NCBI GenBank assembly: GCA_905216055.1
Contig: CAJMSH010000003.1
Span: 186,001-250,000, forward strand
Direction of reading: 5' to 3'
DNA: 64,000 nt
Source: an uncultured bacterium
GTDB taxonomy: Bacteria > Cyanobacteriota > Vampirovibrionia > Gastranaerophilales > Gastranaerophilaceae
Shown here: piece after piece, positions 56,012 to 63,640 of the stretch
How the letters are laid out: each line of letters opens with the position of its first letter
Position numbering within the stretch: the first letter of the stretch is position 1
Made by a program: the position numbers and the translations under genes
The notes under the pieces: generated by a model
Seen by the model: only the letters and a program-made list of their open reading frames with translations
Databases searched by the model: none
Told to the model about the DNA's origin: nothing

Positions 56012-56417
56012 ACTCCTCCAATTTTTCAACAAATTCTTTTGGTGCGCCATAAATACTTTCACCTGTTTTTACATTAACACAAATTTGCATACTCTTTGCC
56101 TTAAAGACTTTTTCACCCGATTTCAAATCAAAAATTTCATATTTGATATACAAAGCAGGTTCATAATCAGTGATTTCCGTAACAACTTTTAATTTTTGTC
56201 CGAAAATGGCAGGCTTGATATATTTCATTTGCATAGTTGCAACAGGATATGCAACCCCGTCTTTTAACATATCATTATATGTATAACCGATTTTGGAAAG
56301 CAGGTCACACCTTGCAACTTCAAGATATTTTACATAGTTTCCGTGCCAAACAACGCTCATTGAATCTGTATCATAAAATGGCACATCAATTATAGTTTCT
56401 GCCACAATTTTTTTCAT
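56004..56417 (-). CDS. YbgC-type acyl-(ACP/CoA) thioesterase
   Basis: 137 residues from the ATG at 56417; a longer start at 56465 is open but lies inside the ligase gene. Hot-dog fold with the Asp-containing Y-D-T-D-S-M-S-V-V-W-H-G-N-Y signature of 4-hydroxybenzoyl-CoA thioesterases. It would release acyl chains from ACP. TATAAT lies exactly 6 nt before this ATG, possibly an internal leaderless start. Confidence 0.88.
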   Translation of the reverse strand: MKKIVAETIIDVPFYDTDSMSVVWHGNYVKYLEVARCDLLSKIGYTYNDMLKDGVAYPVATMQMKYIKPAIFGQKLKVVTEITDYEPALYIKYEIFDLKSGEKVFKAKSMQICVNVKTGESIYGAPKEFVEKLEEYA

Positions 56418-56424
56418 ATCATTA

Positions 56425-57687
56425 TTATAAAACAAAATTACCTGAAGAAAAAACTTTTTCTCCATTTGTAAACTGATACTCTACTGCTTTATCGGTCTTT
56501 TTCAAGGATAGACAAACCTTTTCATCAGGTCTGATAATTGAAGAAAATTTCACTTTTTTAACCTTTTGCGGTACAAAATCAAGATTAAACGCATCTTTTA
56601 TAAATTCTTTTGCAAAAAACAACTGAACAACACCCGGTAAAATCGGAAAGTTTGTGAAATGACCTTTAAAAAAGTTACTTTCATGCGGAAAAATCAACTC
56701 AAATTTGGCACTTTCAGAATTTACGCAACTTTCAATCACATAAGGATAAGTAACATTTGTTGAAAATATTTCTCTAATCCGTTCCCCATCAACTTTTCCA
56801 CGCTTATTTACAGGCAAATCATATAGAAAACGCCATTTTTTACAACGTACGGTAACATCAGAATTTTCAAAAAGGTTTGCGGATTTCAAAATTTTTATCA
56901 ATTCCAACTTTCCTTTTTCCTCAAGAATTTTACGCCCATCATCTGTCAAAACAACTGCCGCACAAAGTTTGTCATCCAAATTTAAGCAATACGATTTTTC
57001 GATTAAATCGCTTGAATTTAACAATTTTTCTGCATTATCAAGGGAAATTCTTTTTTCTTGAATTTTAACAATCCTGTCATTTCTACCTTTTACCCTAAAA
57101 CAACCGTTATCAAAAAATTCCAAATCATCGCTCAAAACGATTTCAGACTCATCAAAATAAGGTGATTTGAGCTTTCCACTCTCATATTTTACATTATCAA
57201 AAAACTTGAAATTGTCCTTTGCAGACTGTCTAAAACCCATTACGCCGGCTTCTGTGCTTCCATAAATTTCAACAACTCTCTGAGAAATCCCTTCAAGATA
57301 TTCAAATACCTTATCATCAAGCTTTGCGCCTGCAGAAAGAATTAATAAAGGTTTATGTTTAAACTTAAACTTATATTTTGCAAGCCTTTCCAGAAAAGAC
57401 GGAGTAGATACAAACACAAATTTTTCATAATCCTTCATATCTTCGGGATAAAAAACTCTTTCCTCATCAACCTTGCCCCCGAGCACCTTTGGTAACATTA
57501 CCGTAAAAGTCGTACCATACATGTGTTCAGGACTAACAGTTGATACAAAAATAGTATCAGAAGGAATTTTTAAAAATTCCGCAAGGTCAGAAGCTTCCGC
57601 TAACAAAGCCCTATAACTTTTTTTAACAGTTTTTGCAACTCCTGATGAGCCTGATGTTTGGAATATAAATTCTTCATTATTTGGCAT
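56425..57687 (-). CDS. acyl-ACP ligase fused to a FabA/Z-like dehydratase
   Basis: 420 residues. An AMP-forming ligase domain opens almost directly with the P-loop T-S-G-S-S-G-V-A-K (11-19); Y-G-S-T-E-A-G is near 142. From about 330 a hot-dog domain follows with G-H-F-T-N-F-P-I-L-P-G-V-V-Q, the 3-hydroxyacyl-ACP dehydratase signature. It probably activates the aryl starter and dehydrates chain intermediates. In related aryl-polyene clusters these are separate or fused units. The ligase part is short (about 320 residues). It overlaps the membrane-protein gene by 11 bases. Confidence 0.88.
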   Translation of the reverse strand: MPNNEEFIFQTSGSSGVAKTVKKSYRALLAEASDLAEFLKIPSDTIFVSTVSPEHMYGTTFTVMLPKVLGGKVDEERVFYPEDMKDYEKFVFVSTPSFLERLAKYKFKFKHKPLLILSAGAKLDDKVFEYLEGISQRVVEIYGSTEAGVMGFRQSAKDNFKFFDNVKYESGKLKSPYFDESEIVLSDDLEFFDNGCFRVKGRNDRIVKIQEKRISLDNAEKLLNSSDLIEKSYCLNLDDKLCAAVVLTDDGRKILEEKGKLELIKILKSANLFENSDVTVRCKKWRFLYDLPVNKRGKVDGERIREIFSTNVTYPYVIESCVNSESAKFELIFPHESNFFKGHFTNFPILPGVVQLFFAKEFIKDAFNLDFVPQKVKKVKFSSIIRPDEKVCLSLKKTDKAVEYQFTNGEKVFSSGNFVL

Positions 57688-58117
57688 TTTTCTGATACCT
57701 TGCTCTCATAATAATTCTTACAATATATTCTACCCCGAACATTACCCCGAGCGCAATATATGAAATACAAGCATTATACAATTCCCAAACTTTTGGAGAC
57801 ATAAAAACCGTTGCAACTGATATAGAAAGATTTACAAATAAAAATACGCACCAAACATAGGTCAATTTGCGTGTGTAATTTCTTGTAAAATCGTTTAATT
57901 CACCGCCGTCCATTTTTTTTGCAATCTTTTGAATAACAGTCTCTTTGCAAAAAAGAGAAGAAAAAAATACGCAAAAAATAAAACTGTTAACAATAACAGG
58001 ATAAAACTTTAAAAAATACAATTTACTGAAATGAAAAAGCAAAACAATAAGCAAAGTTCCTACAAAAGGCAACAAAGGTCTTAATTTTTTAATATAAACG
58101 GCTTGTCCTTCTGACAT
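57677..58117 (-). CDS. COG4648-type membrane protein of aryl-polyene-like clusters
   Basis: 146 residues with four hydrophobic helices and a conserved-looking end G-V-E-Y-I-V-R. Small membrane proteins of this kind sit between the ACPs and the ligase in aryl-polyene clusters; the exact role is not established. GGAAGG ribosome-binding site. Confidence 0.72.
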   Translation of the reverse strand: MSEGQAVYIKKLRPLLPFVGTLLIVLLFHFSKLYFLKFYPVIVNSFIFCVFFSSLFCKETVIQKIAKKMDGGELNDFTRNYTRKLTYVWCVFLFVNLSISVATVFMSPKVWELYNACISYIALGVMFGVEYIVRIIMRARYQKNAK

Positions 58118-58138
58118 CTTGCCTTCCGTTTCTTTTGA

Positions 58139-58387
58139 TTACAGTAATTTTTCAATTGCAGTAACTACATCATCAATTGTTCTGATTTGTTTAAAGTTTT
58201 CAGGAGAGATTTTCTTTTCAGTAAAATCCTGTAATTTTACAGCTAAATCAACTGCATCAATACTATCAAATTCTAAATCTTCAAACAAATTAGCGTCAGC
58301 TGCAATTTTTTCCGGTTCAATTTCAAAATCATCAACCAGAATACTTTTTAATCTATCAAAAATTTGTTCTCTTGTATATTTTGCCAC
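58139..58387 (-). CDS. acyl carrier protein 2
   Basis: 82 residues, acidic, with the phosphopantetheine site D-L-E-F-D-S-I-D-A-V-D-L-A (Ser42). It carries the growing acyl chain. The start is GTG at 58387; its AAAGGG ribosome-binding site overlaps the last codons of the first ACP, so translation is coupled. Confidence 0.93.
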   Translation of the reverse strand: MAKYTREQIFDRLKSILVDDFEIEPEKIAADANLFEDLEFDSIDAVDLAVKLQDFTEKKISPENFKQIRTIDDVVTAIEKLL

Positions 58388-58391
58388 GTTA

Positions 58392-58661
58392 TTAACCCTT
58401 TGATACTGAATTGTTACAGCTTCTGATATAATCAGCTATTGTTTTAACAGAATAAAAATATTTTTTGTTTTCTTCTTTGTTTTCGCTCAAATCAACATGG
58501 AACTTTTTCTTAAGCGCCATACCAAGTTCTAAAGCATCAATACTGTCAAGACCAAGTCCGCTTACAAATAACGGTTCATCATCTTTAATATCATCAACAG
58601 TTATATCCTCTAATTCAAGCGACTCAATGATTAGAGTTTTAATTTCTTTTTCCAAGCACAT
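58392..58661 (-). CDS. acyl carrier protein 1
   Basis: 89 residues, acidic; L-G-L-D-S-I-D-A-L-E-L-G places the phosphopantetheine Ser at 40. First gene of the operon. A full promoter (TTGACT, 17, TATATA) lies just upstream and GGTGA is the ribosome-binding site. Two different ACPs in tandem are typical of aryl-polyene/DAR-type clusters. Confidence 0.93.
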   Translation of the reverse strand: MCLEKEIKTLIIESLELEDITVDDIKDDEPLFVSGLGLDSIDALELGMALKKKFHVDLSENKEENKKYFYSVKTIADYIRSCNNSVSKG

Positions 58662-58680
58662 CTTAATTCACCTATTAATA

Positions 58681-58709
58681 TATATAACTTAATTAATAAG
58701 TAAAGTCAA
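58681..58709 (-). promoter_or_regulatory. promoter of the aryl-polyene-type operon
   Basis: On the minus strand TTGACT (58704-58709), 17 bases, TATATA (58681-58686); predicted start about 13 nt before the ACP1 ATG. Confidence 0.6.
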
Positions 58710-58774
58710 ATCCAAACAAAATTTATGGATAAATTTAGTTTTCGGGCTTTTAAAAGTTGCACTAAAGCTTCTCA

Positions 58775-59147
58775 GTCACTCTGAACTCGTTTCAGAGTCT
58801 AACATAATTTAGAGATTCCGAAATAAATTCGGAATGACGGGAATTTTACACCTTCGTCATCCTGAACTTGTTTCAGGATCTAATTACAATATGCTGAAAT
58901 AAATTCAGCATGACAATAGGTAAAAATTATATTGTCACTCTGAACTCGTTTCAGAGTCTCATGTAATTTAGAGATTCCGAAATAAATTCGGAATGACGGG
59001 AATTTTACACCTTCGTCATCCTAAACTCGTTTCAGAGCCTATCTCATAGATGCTGAAATAAATTCAGCATGACAATAGGTAACGTCACTCTGAACTTGTT
59101 TCAGAGTCTCATGTAATTTGGAGATTCTAAAATAAATTCGGAATGAC
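58775..59147. repeat. composite palindromic repeat array, A-B-A-B-A
   Basis: Five units. Type A (58775-58838, 58934-58997, 59084-59147; 64 bp) starts GTCACTCTGAAC and ends TTCGGAATGAC. Type B (58856-58914, 59015-59073; 59 bp) starts GTCATCCT and ends TCAGCATGAC. Each unit is a large imperfect inverted repeat with GTCA/TGAC ends and an inner hairpin in each arm (CTGAAC/GTTTCAG; TTCCGAA/TTCGGAA). The A+B period is 150-159 bp. No gene lies within. Confidence 0.85.
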
Positions 59148-59181
59148 GGGAAGTACTGGTTACTAATATTCAAAAATACGT

Positions 59182-60486
59182 TTAAATAGCAGGACCACCA
59201 TATTCATTATAAAGTTTCATTACATCATCTGGGATTTTTTCATTCCCACCTAACGCCTTATTCATCAATTTTCGATAAACTTCTGCTACAAATTCCAAAG
59301 GTGATTCAGACGCATAAGTAGAAACTCTATTAGCAGTTTGTTGTTTTTCTTTACTGTTTATAAAACCATTTGTAATATTTGATACTTTACCAAAACGTTC
59401 AATGCATTCTTGGGGTGTACCCATAGATTCATATCTATCTTTTCCTATTTTAACTAGATGCTCTAAATGACCGGTTTCATGATAAATAGTTCTAAATTCA
59501 TCTCCTAAAGGATAAACTAAACGAATACCATCACCTGAACGAAGACAAGTATTTATAACATCTATAAGTACAGCTTTTTGTTGTTCTGTTGTTAGTTTTT
59601 CTATTTGTTTTAAATCAGGTAATTTTGAATGTGCTAATAAAGTCTCCTCTACATTTTCATTTTTTAATAATTGTCGTAGTTTTGAATAAGGAGCATTATA
59701 AACAGAATCTATTGCATCATCCATTGAAACATAATTTTCATACAATTTAACTGTGTCTATCAAGGAAAAACTTTCAGGATTTTCATTAAATTTATTTAAA
59801 TTTTTTAATAAATTATCCGAAACTTCTCCACAATGATAAAAAGGATATAATGCAAGTTTCCCATCTTTATTTTTATACAAAATTTTATCATTCAAGGATT
59901 GTTGAATATAATTTTTTAAATATTCACCTACATTTTCAAAAATTTTTTTATTTACATTTAAAATAGCTCCAAATTCAGGATCAATATCATTTACAACACA
60001 TGCTAAAGATTCTTCATCTTGAGGTACATAAGCTATCGTATCAAATAATTTTGCTTTGCCTTTTCGTACATTATTGATATTTGTAAGTCCCTCATTTACC
60101 CAGTTCATTACATCCAAAGGCATTCTATCATCATAATTTTTTACACCCAATTTTGTTTTTGCAAATTCTATCGCTTCCTGAGTTGTCTTAGCAGGAGTAA
60201 AATCAATATGCTCAGCAAGTTTTGTAACTTCTTCTTGAGCTGCACCAACTTTCCCACGAAGTAACAATGCCGTAGCTGTCAAAGCTGCAGCTATACCAAG
60301 ACCAATCCCCCATTTTTGACCGTTAGACAATCCTTTTTTCTTACCGTTAATCTCAACACTATCTTGTGGATATGGCTGTGTTGTATAACCAGTATTTGTA
60401 GTTTGATTACTTGGTGTTACCTGATTACCAAAATGTATATGATTTATAGCATTTGAATTTGCTATACTTAGGGGCTGTATTGACAT
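59182..60486 (-). CDS. HETGH metallopeptidase-like membrane protein
   Basis: 434 residues. N-terminal I-H-F-G-N-Q motif (about 17-22), then D-S-V-E-I-N-G-K-K-K and one membrane segment (about 57-76). The soluble part ends with I-Y-H-E-T-G-H-L near 332-339 (H-E-x-x-H), P-L-E-F-V-A-E-V-Y near 393 (possible third ligand Glu) and Y-G-G-P at the C-terminus. The same landmarks occur in the 14380-15360 protein. It sits between two repeat arrays. Peptidase role inferred from motif only. Confidence 0.75.
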   Translation of the reverse strand: MSIQPLSIANSNAINHIHFGNQVTPSNQTTNTGYTTQPYPQDSVEINGKKKGLSNGQKWGIGLGIAAALTATALLLRGKVGAAQEEVTKLAEHIDFTPAKTTQEAIEFAKTKLGVKNYDDRMPLDVMNWVNEGLTNINNVRKGKAKLFDTIAYVPQDEESLACVVNDIDPEFGAILNVNKKIFENVGEYLKNYIQQSLNDKILYKNKDGKLALYPFYHCGEVSDNLLKNLNKFNENPESFSLIDTVKLYENYVSMDDAIDSVYNAPYSKLRQLLKNENVEETLLAHSKLPDLKQIEKLTTEQQKAVLIDVINTCLRSGDGIRLVYPLGDEFRTIYHETGHLEHLVKIGKDRYESMGTPQECIERFGKVSNITNGFINSKEKQQTANRVSTYASESPLEFVAEVYRKLMNKALGGNEKIPDDVMKLYNEYGGPAI

Positions 60487-60550
60487 TAAAATTCCTTTCT
60501 ACCTTATATATTTATAAAAACATAAATATAAAAAAAATTGCTAGTTAATT

Positions 60551-60923
60551 AAAATAAATTCGAAATGACGAGGGATTTTTACATTTTCGTCATCCTGAAC
60601 TTGTTATAGAGCCTAGCTCATAGATGCTGAAATAAATTCAGCATGACAATAGGTAACGTCACTCTGAACTTGTTTCAGAGTCTCACGTAACTTTGAGATT
60701 CCGAAATAAATTCGGAATAACGGGAAATTTTATACTTTCGTCATCCTGAACTCGTTTCAGAGCCTATCATAGATGCTGAAATGAATTCAGCATGACAATA
60801 GGTAACGTCACTCTGAACTTGTTTCAGAGTCTCACGTAACTTTGAGATTCCGAAATAAATTCGGAATGACGATATGTAAGATAATAAAATTATCCTGTCA
60901 TTCTGAACTTGTGTCAGGATCTC
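60551..60923. repeat. second composite palindromic repeat array
   Basis: Same units as 58775-59147: a right half-unit (60551-60570), B (60589-60647), A (60658-60721), B (60740-60796), A (60807-60870) and a left half-unit (60897-60923) that abuts the next gene's stop. Same orientation and period (149-151 bp). Together the arrays flank the metallopeptidase-like gene. Confidence 0.85.
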
Positions 60924-60927
60924 AAAA

Positions 60928-61332
60928 TTATTGTATTCTGATAATATCTAAAATGGTTTTTAAACTTTTTTCTTTCATGTTATCTTCAATGTTAGATTTT
61001 AAATTGTTTATAGCTTCGAAAAATCCTTTTTTACTATTCCCTTCAAAAGACATACTTTCATGACCAAATACATCGATAATTGCCCCTGCTGTATAATTAT
61101 TGGAATAATCTTTGTTAGCTCCGAGTGTTACAAACAGATCTTTTTTATATTTTTCTGAAAGCTCTTTAATATAATGATTTGAGCTGATTGCTTTTTTTAA
61201 CGGTTCTACTAATTCCTTGTTAAGACATGTTCTGTCATCAAATTTAAGAGATTGGAATGAGGGTGTATTTTTAGTTTTTATATTTGTATTGTTTGAATAT
61301 ATATTGTAATTATTAATTTTAGATATTTGCAT
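60928..61332 (-). CDS. hypothetical protein with N-terminal SFQSLKF motif
   Basis: 134 residues from the ATG at 61332, set by AAAGGAG upstream. The opening M-Q-I-S-K-I-N and T-P-S-F-Q-S-L-K-F at about 23-31 fit the FxG/A/S-motif set. The remainder is a small soluble alpha/beta-looking domain (D-L-F-V-T-L-G-A; G-A-I-I-D-V-F-G-H). Function unknown. Confidence 0.7.
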   Translation of the reverse strand: MQISKINNYNIYSNNTNIKTKNTPSFQSLKFDDRTCLNKELVEPLKKAISSNHYIKELSEKYKKDLFVTLGANKDYSNNYTAGAIIDVFGHESMSFEGNSKKGFFEAINNLKSNIEDNMKEKSLKTILDIIRIQ

Positions 61333-61518
61333 ATTTTTTACTCCTTTGATCATATAAAAATATGAGCATATTTTTTTGCTAAAATTTAAGATATTAAAAA
61401 ATTTATTATAAAATTTTCATACATACAAAGAATAATTTTGGACAATTTTGTATATTATGGTTTTGTCCCGAACGTACTTTTATTTAAATAAAAAGCAAAA
61501 TAGGACATAAATAATAAC

Positions 61519-61547
61519 TTGACAATAATTAGACATCTAACTATAAT
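61519..61547 (+). promoter_or_regulatory. marR promoter with operator in the spacer
   Basis: TTGACA (61519-61524), 17 bases, TATAAT (61542-61547). The inverted repeat TTAGA-CA-TCTAA (61529-61540) fills the spacer, a classic repressor position. A close copy, TTAGATATCGAA, lies before the cupin gene at 62002-62013. Confidence 0.75.
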
Positions 61548-61575
61548 TGTTTGGTAATACTATTCGGAAATTTTT

Positions 61576-61983
61576 ATGAAACAGGCACTTTCTTTAATAT
61601 CAAAAATCCATGAAAAAGGTGACAAGTTTATCGTTGAGCAATTGAATGCAAACGGGATAAAAGAGCTTGTGCCAAGTCATGGAGATATTCTTGCCGTGCT
61701 TTATCAGCATAAAAAATTGACTATGAAAGAAATTGCACAAAAAATTAACCGTACAAAGCCGACAGTAACTGTCTTGGTTAATAAGTTGGAAAAACTCGGG
61801 TTTGTAAAACGTGAAAAATCTTCTGAAGATAGCAGGCTTACATATATTTTGACAACTCAAAAAGGTGATGAATTCAAACCTGTATTTGAAAAAATTTCAG
61901 AAGATTTAAACAAGATGTTATATAAAAATCTTTCGAAAGAAGAAGCAAATCTACTTGATAGTCTTCTTAAAAAAATGCAGTAA
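61576..61983 (+). CDS. MarR-family transcriptional regulator
   Basis: 135 residues. Central winged helix: L-T-M-K-E-I-A-Q-K-I-N-R-T-K-P-T-V-T-V-L-V-N-K-L-E-K-L-G-F-V-K-R, and the wing S-S-E-D-S-R-L-T-Y-I-L-T. It binds DNA as a dimer and usually responds to small aromatic compounds. It probably represses itself and the cupin gene downstream through the two matching operators. Confidence 0.93.
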   Translation: MKQALSLISKIHEKGDKFIVEQLNANGIKELVPSHGDILAVLYQHKKLTMKEIAQKINRTKPTVTVLVNKLEKLGFVKREKSSEDSRLTYILTTQKGDEFKPVFEKISEDLNKMLYKNLSKEEANLLDSLLKKMQ

Positions 61984-62001
61984 AAATTTTTATCAAAATA
62001 A

Positions 62002-62013
62002 TTAGATATCGAA
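62002..62013 (+). promoter_or_regulatory. second MarR-type operator
   Basis: TTAGATATCGAA (then CTA) matches the 61529 site in 10 of 12 bases and sits between marR and the cupin ribosome-binding site. Confidence 0.6.
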
Positions 62014-62029
62014 CTAAAAGGAGGAAATT

Positions 62030-62407
62030 ATGACAAATTACAAAAAAGCAGAATTAGGCACTATTGAAGGATTAATCAATTTGGAAAACGGAAAAGCATT
62101 TTTGCATGATAAATTGGATTTAACAAGTTGCGAAATATCTTTAAACACTGTCCCAAAGGGATTTAAAGTCCCTTTTAACCATAAGCATAAACAAAACGAA
62201 GAAGTATATATAATTTTGAAGGGTGAAGGAAAAATGACAATAGACGGTGAAGCTGTAGATGTAAAAGAAGGTTCTGTTGTCAAAGTTGCACCGGAAGCTT
62301 CCAGAACTATTGAAAATACGTCAGATAATGAATTTCAATTTATTTGTGTACAAGCAAAAGCAAATTCACTGGAGCAATACGGTTTTGGCGACGGTGAGAT
62401 ATGTTAG
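62030..62407 (+). CDS. cupin protein controlled with marR
   Basis: 125 residues. Cupin motif 1: F-N-H-K-H-K-Q-N-E-E-V-Y-I-I-L-K-G-E-G (two His and Glu metal ligands); motif 2 is G-S-V-V-K-V-A-P, lacking the usual His. The C-terminus is short and Gly-rich. AAAGGAGG ribosome-binding site. It might be a small-molecule enzyme or binder for the effector sensed by MarR (inference). Confidence 0.88.
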   Translation: MTNYKKAELGTIEGLINLENGKAFLHDKLDLTSCEISLNTVPKGFKVPFNHKHKQNEEVYIILKGEGKMTIDGEAVDVKEGSVVKVAPEASRTIENTSDNEFQFICVQAKANSLEQYGFGDGEIC

Positions 62408-62419
62408 GAATAAAAAATA

Positions 62420-62448
62420 AATCGGAGTAATATGTACTCCGATTTTTT
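62420..62448 (+). terminator. terminator after the marR-cupin pair
   Basis: AATCGGAGTA / TACTCCGATT hairpin followed by a T run. Confidence 0.9.
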
Positions 62449-62514
62449 TAACAAAATATTTTATGTAGCAAAAAAAATTTTTTTTATGTTTTATTTTGTG
62501 CGAAAGGATTTTAT

Positions 62515-62907
62515 ATGAAAGTACAAAATAATTCTTCAATAAATTTTCAAGCAAGTGTTTCTGATTCTGTATTATATCGTCTCAATCGTCAATTAAGGAC
62601 TTGTCAGAGCAAGAAAAAAAGCAAAGCTCTTGTAAATGAAACATTAAAGAATATCAGCAATTGGGGTGATCCTAAATCACGTGTTGTTATAGCAAAAGAT
62701 GATAATGGTAAGTGTCATTTGGGATTACAATATTTTGTAAAACCAATGTTGAAAGTTTCTTGGGCAATAAAAAATTTGAAAGGTAGAACAGAATTATCTC
62801 AATTTTTGGCTTTAAAAGAAGCTAATATTGTTGAAACAGAAAAAACTATTGAATATCTATATTCAAAATATGGCAAAGGAATTTTCAACAGGTATAATAA
62901 TCTTTAA
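62515..62907 (+). CDS. hypothetical protein with N-terminal INFQA motif
   Basis: 130 residues. The opening M-K-V-Q-N-N-S-S-I-N-F-Q-A-S is another FxG/A/S-type N-terminus. The body is basic and helical, without membrane segments. AAAGGA ribosome-binding site. Function unknown. Confidence 0.7.
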   Translation: MKVQNNSSINFQASVSDSVLYRLNRQLRTCQSKKKSKALVNETLKNISNWGDPKSRVVIAKDDNGKCHLGLQYFVKPMLKVSWAIKNLKGRTELSQFLALKEANIVETEKTIEYLYSKYGKGIFNRYNNL

Positions 62908-62913
62908 AACAAT

Positions 62914-63624
62914 TTAAAAACAAGTTTTATAAGATTTCAAATCCTTTTTCCAAGTTACATAAAAATAAATTGCTAATATAAAGTATACTCCCCACATTAA
63001 GACTGTTGAATATACTTTTGTGCCGTGTATTAAAATGTTAAGCCACATCAAAAGCGAAAGCCCGTTTACGATTGCCCAAATCATCCATTGTTCGATTGCT
63101 CTTTTTACTGTCAAATACATTCCGACAATAGATAAAAATGTTGTAATCCCATCAATTATCGGGCTTTTATCGTTGAAATTGTAAAGAATAAATGATGTTA
63201 TAACGCAGCCTAAAATACTTATCAATGTTATTATTAAGCGTTCTTTAAGGTTTAAACGTCTTTTTTTTATTTCACCTGTGTCAGGTTGTAAATGCTTTTT
63301 CCACTTAAAAATTCCGAGAATCTGCATAGGTATATAATAACAAAGCGAAAGAAGCATATTGCCCCAAAGCGCATTATGAAAAGCAAGCCAAATATACCCA
63401 CCGGAACCCAAAAGTCCGAATATGTAACAGGATATTTTGCCTTTTCCTGCAATAATAGTATATAAAATTCCACAAACAGCATTTATAATTGCAGCAGGAT
63501 TATCGTGTAAAATTATTGCATTATACAAAATTATGGCAAAAACGAGTGTTAATCCTAGAATTTCAAAATTCTTCCAGCCATGTAATTCTTTTTTTATAAA
63601 TTCTGTGAATTTCATTATGAGCAT
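62914..63624 (-). CDS. pnuC: nicotinamide riboside/mononucleotide transporter PnuC
   Basis: 236 residues from the ATG at 63624 (another at 63615 is equally possible); longer starts lack support. Seven membrane helices; W-G-N-M-L-L-S-L-C-Y-Y-I-P-M-Q-I-L-G and D-G-I-T-T-F-L-S-I-V-G-M-Y-L-T match the PnuC family, which brings in NAD precursors (some homologues carry thiamine or riboflavin). No NadR or NMN kinase is next to it. Confidence 0.9.
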   Translation of the reverse strand: MLIMKFTEFIKKELHGWKNFEILGLTLVFAIILYNAIILHDNPAAIINAVCGILYTIIAGKGKISCYIFGLLGSGGYIWLAFHNALWGNMLLSLCYYIPMQILGIFKWKKHLQPDTGEIKKRRLNLKERLIITLISILGCVITSFILYNFNDKSPIIDGITTFLSIVGMYLTVKRAIEQWMIWAIVNGLSLLMWLNILIHGTKVYSTVLMWGVYFILAIYFYVTWKKDLKSYKTCF

Positions 63625-63626
63625 TG

Positions 63627-63632
63627 TATAAT
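63627..63632 (+). promoter_or_regulatory. -10 box between divergent genes
   Basis: TATAAT 8 nt before the ATG at 63641. On the other strand TACAAT lies 7 nt before the pnuC ATG at 63615. The two promoters overlap. Confidence 0.4.
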
Positions 63633-63640
63633 GAATTGAG

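Noticed and set aside
58775..60923. CRISPR array
   Set aside because: Repeats are large palindromes of two alternating types, spacers are not unique (they are short conserved linkers), and no cas genes are near.
60842..61063. Open frame containing C-H-S-E-L-V-S-G-S-Q
   Set aside because: It is a translation of the palindromic repeat unit; such peptides appear wherever these repeats are present.
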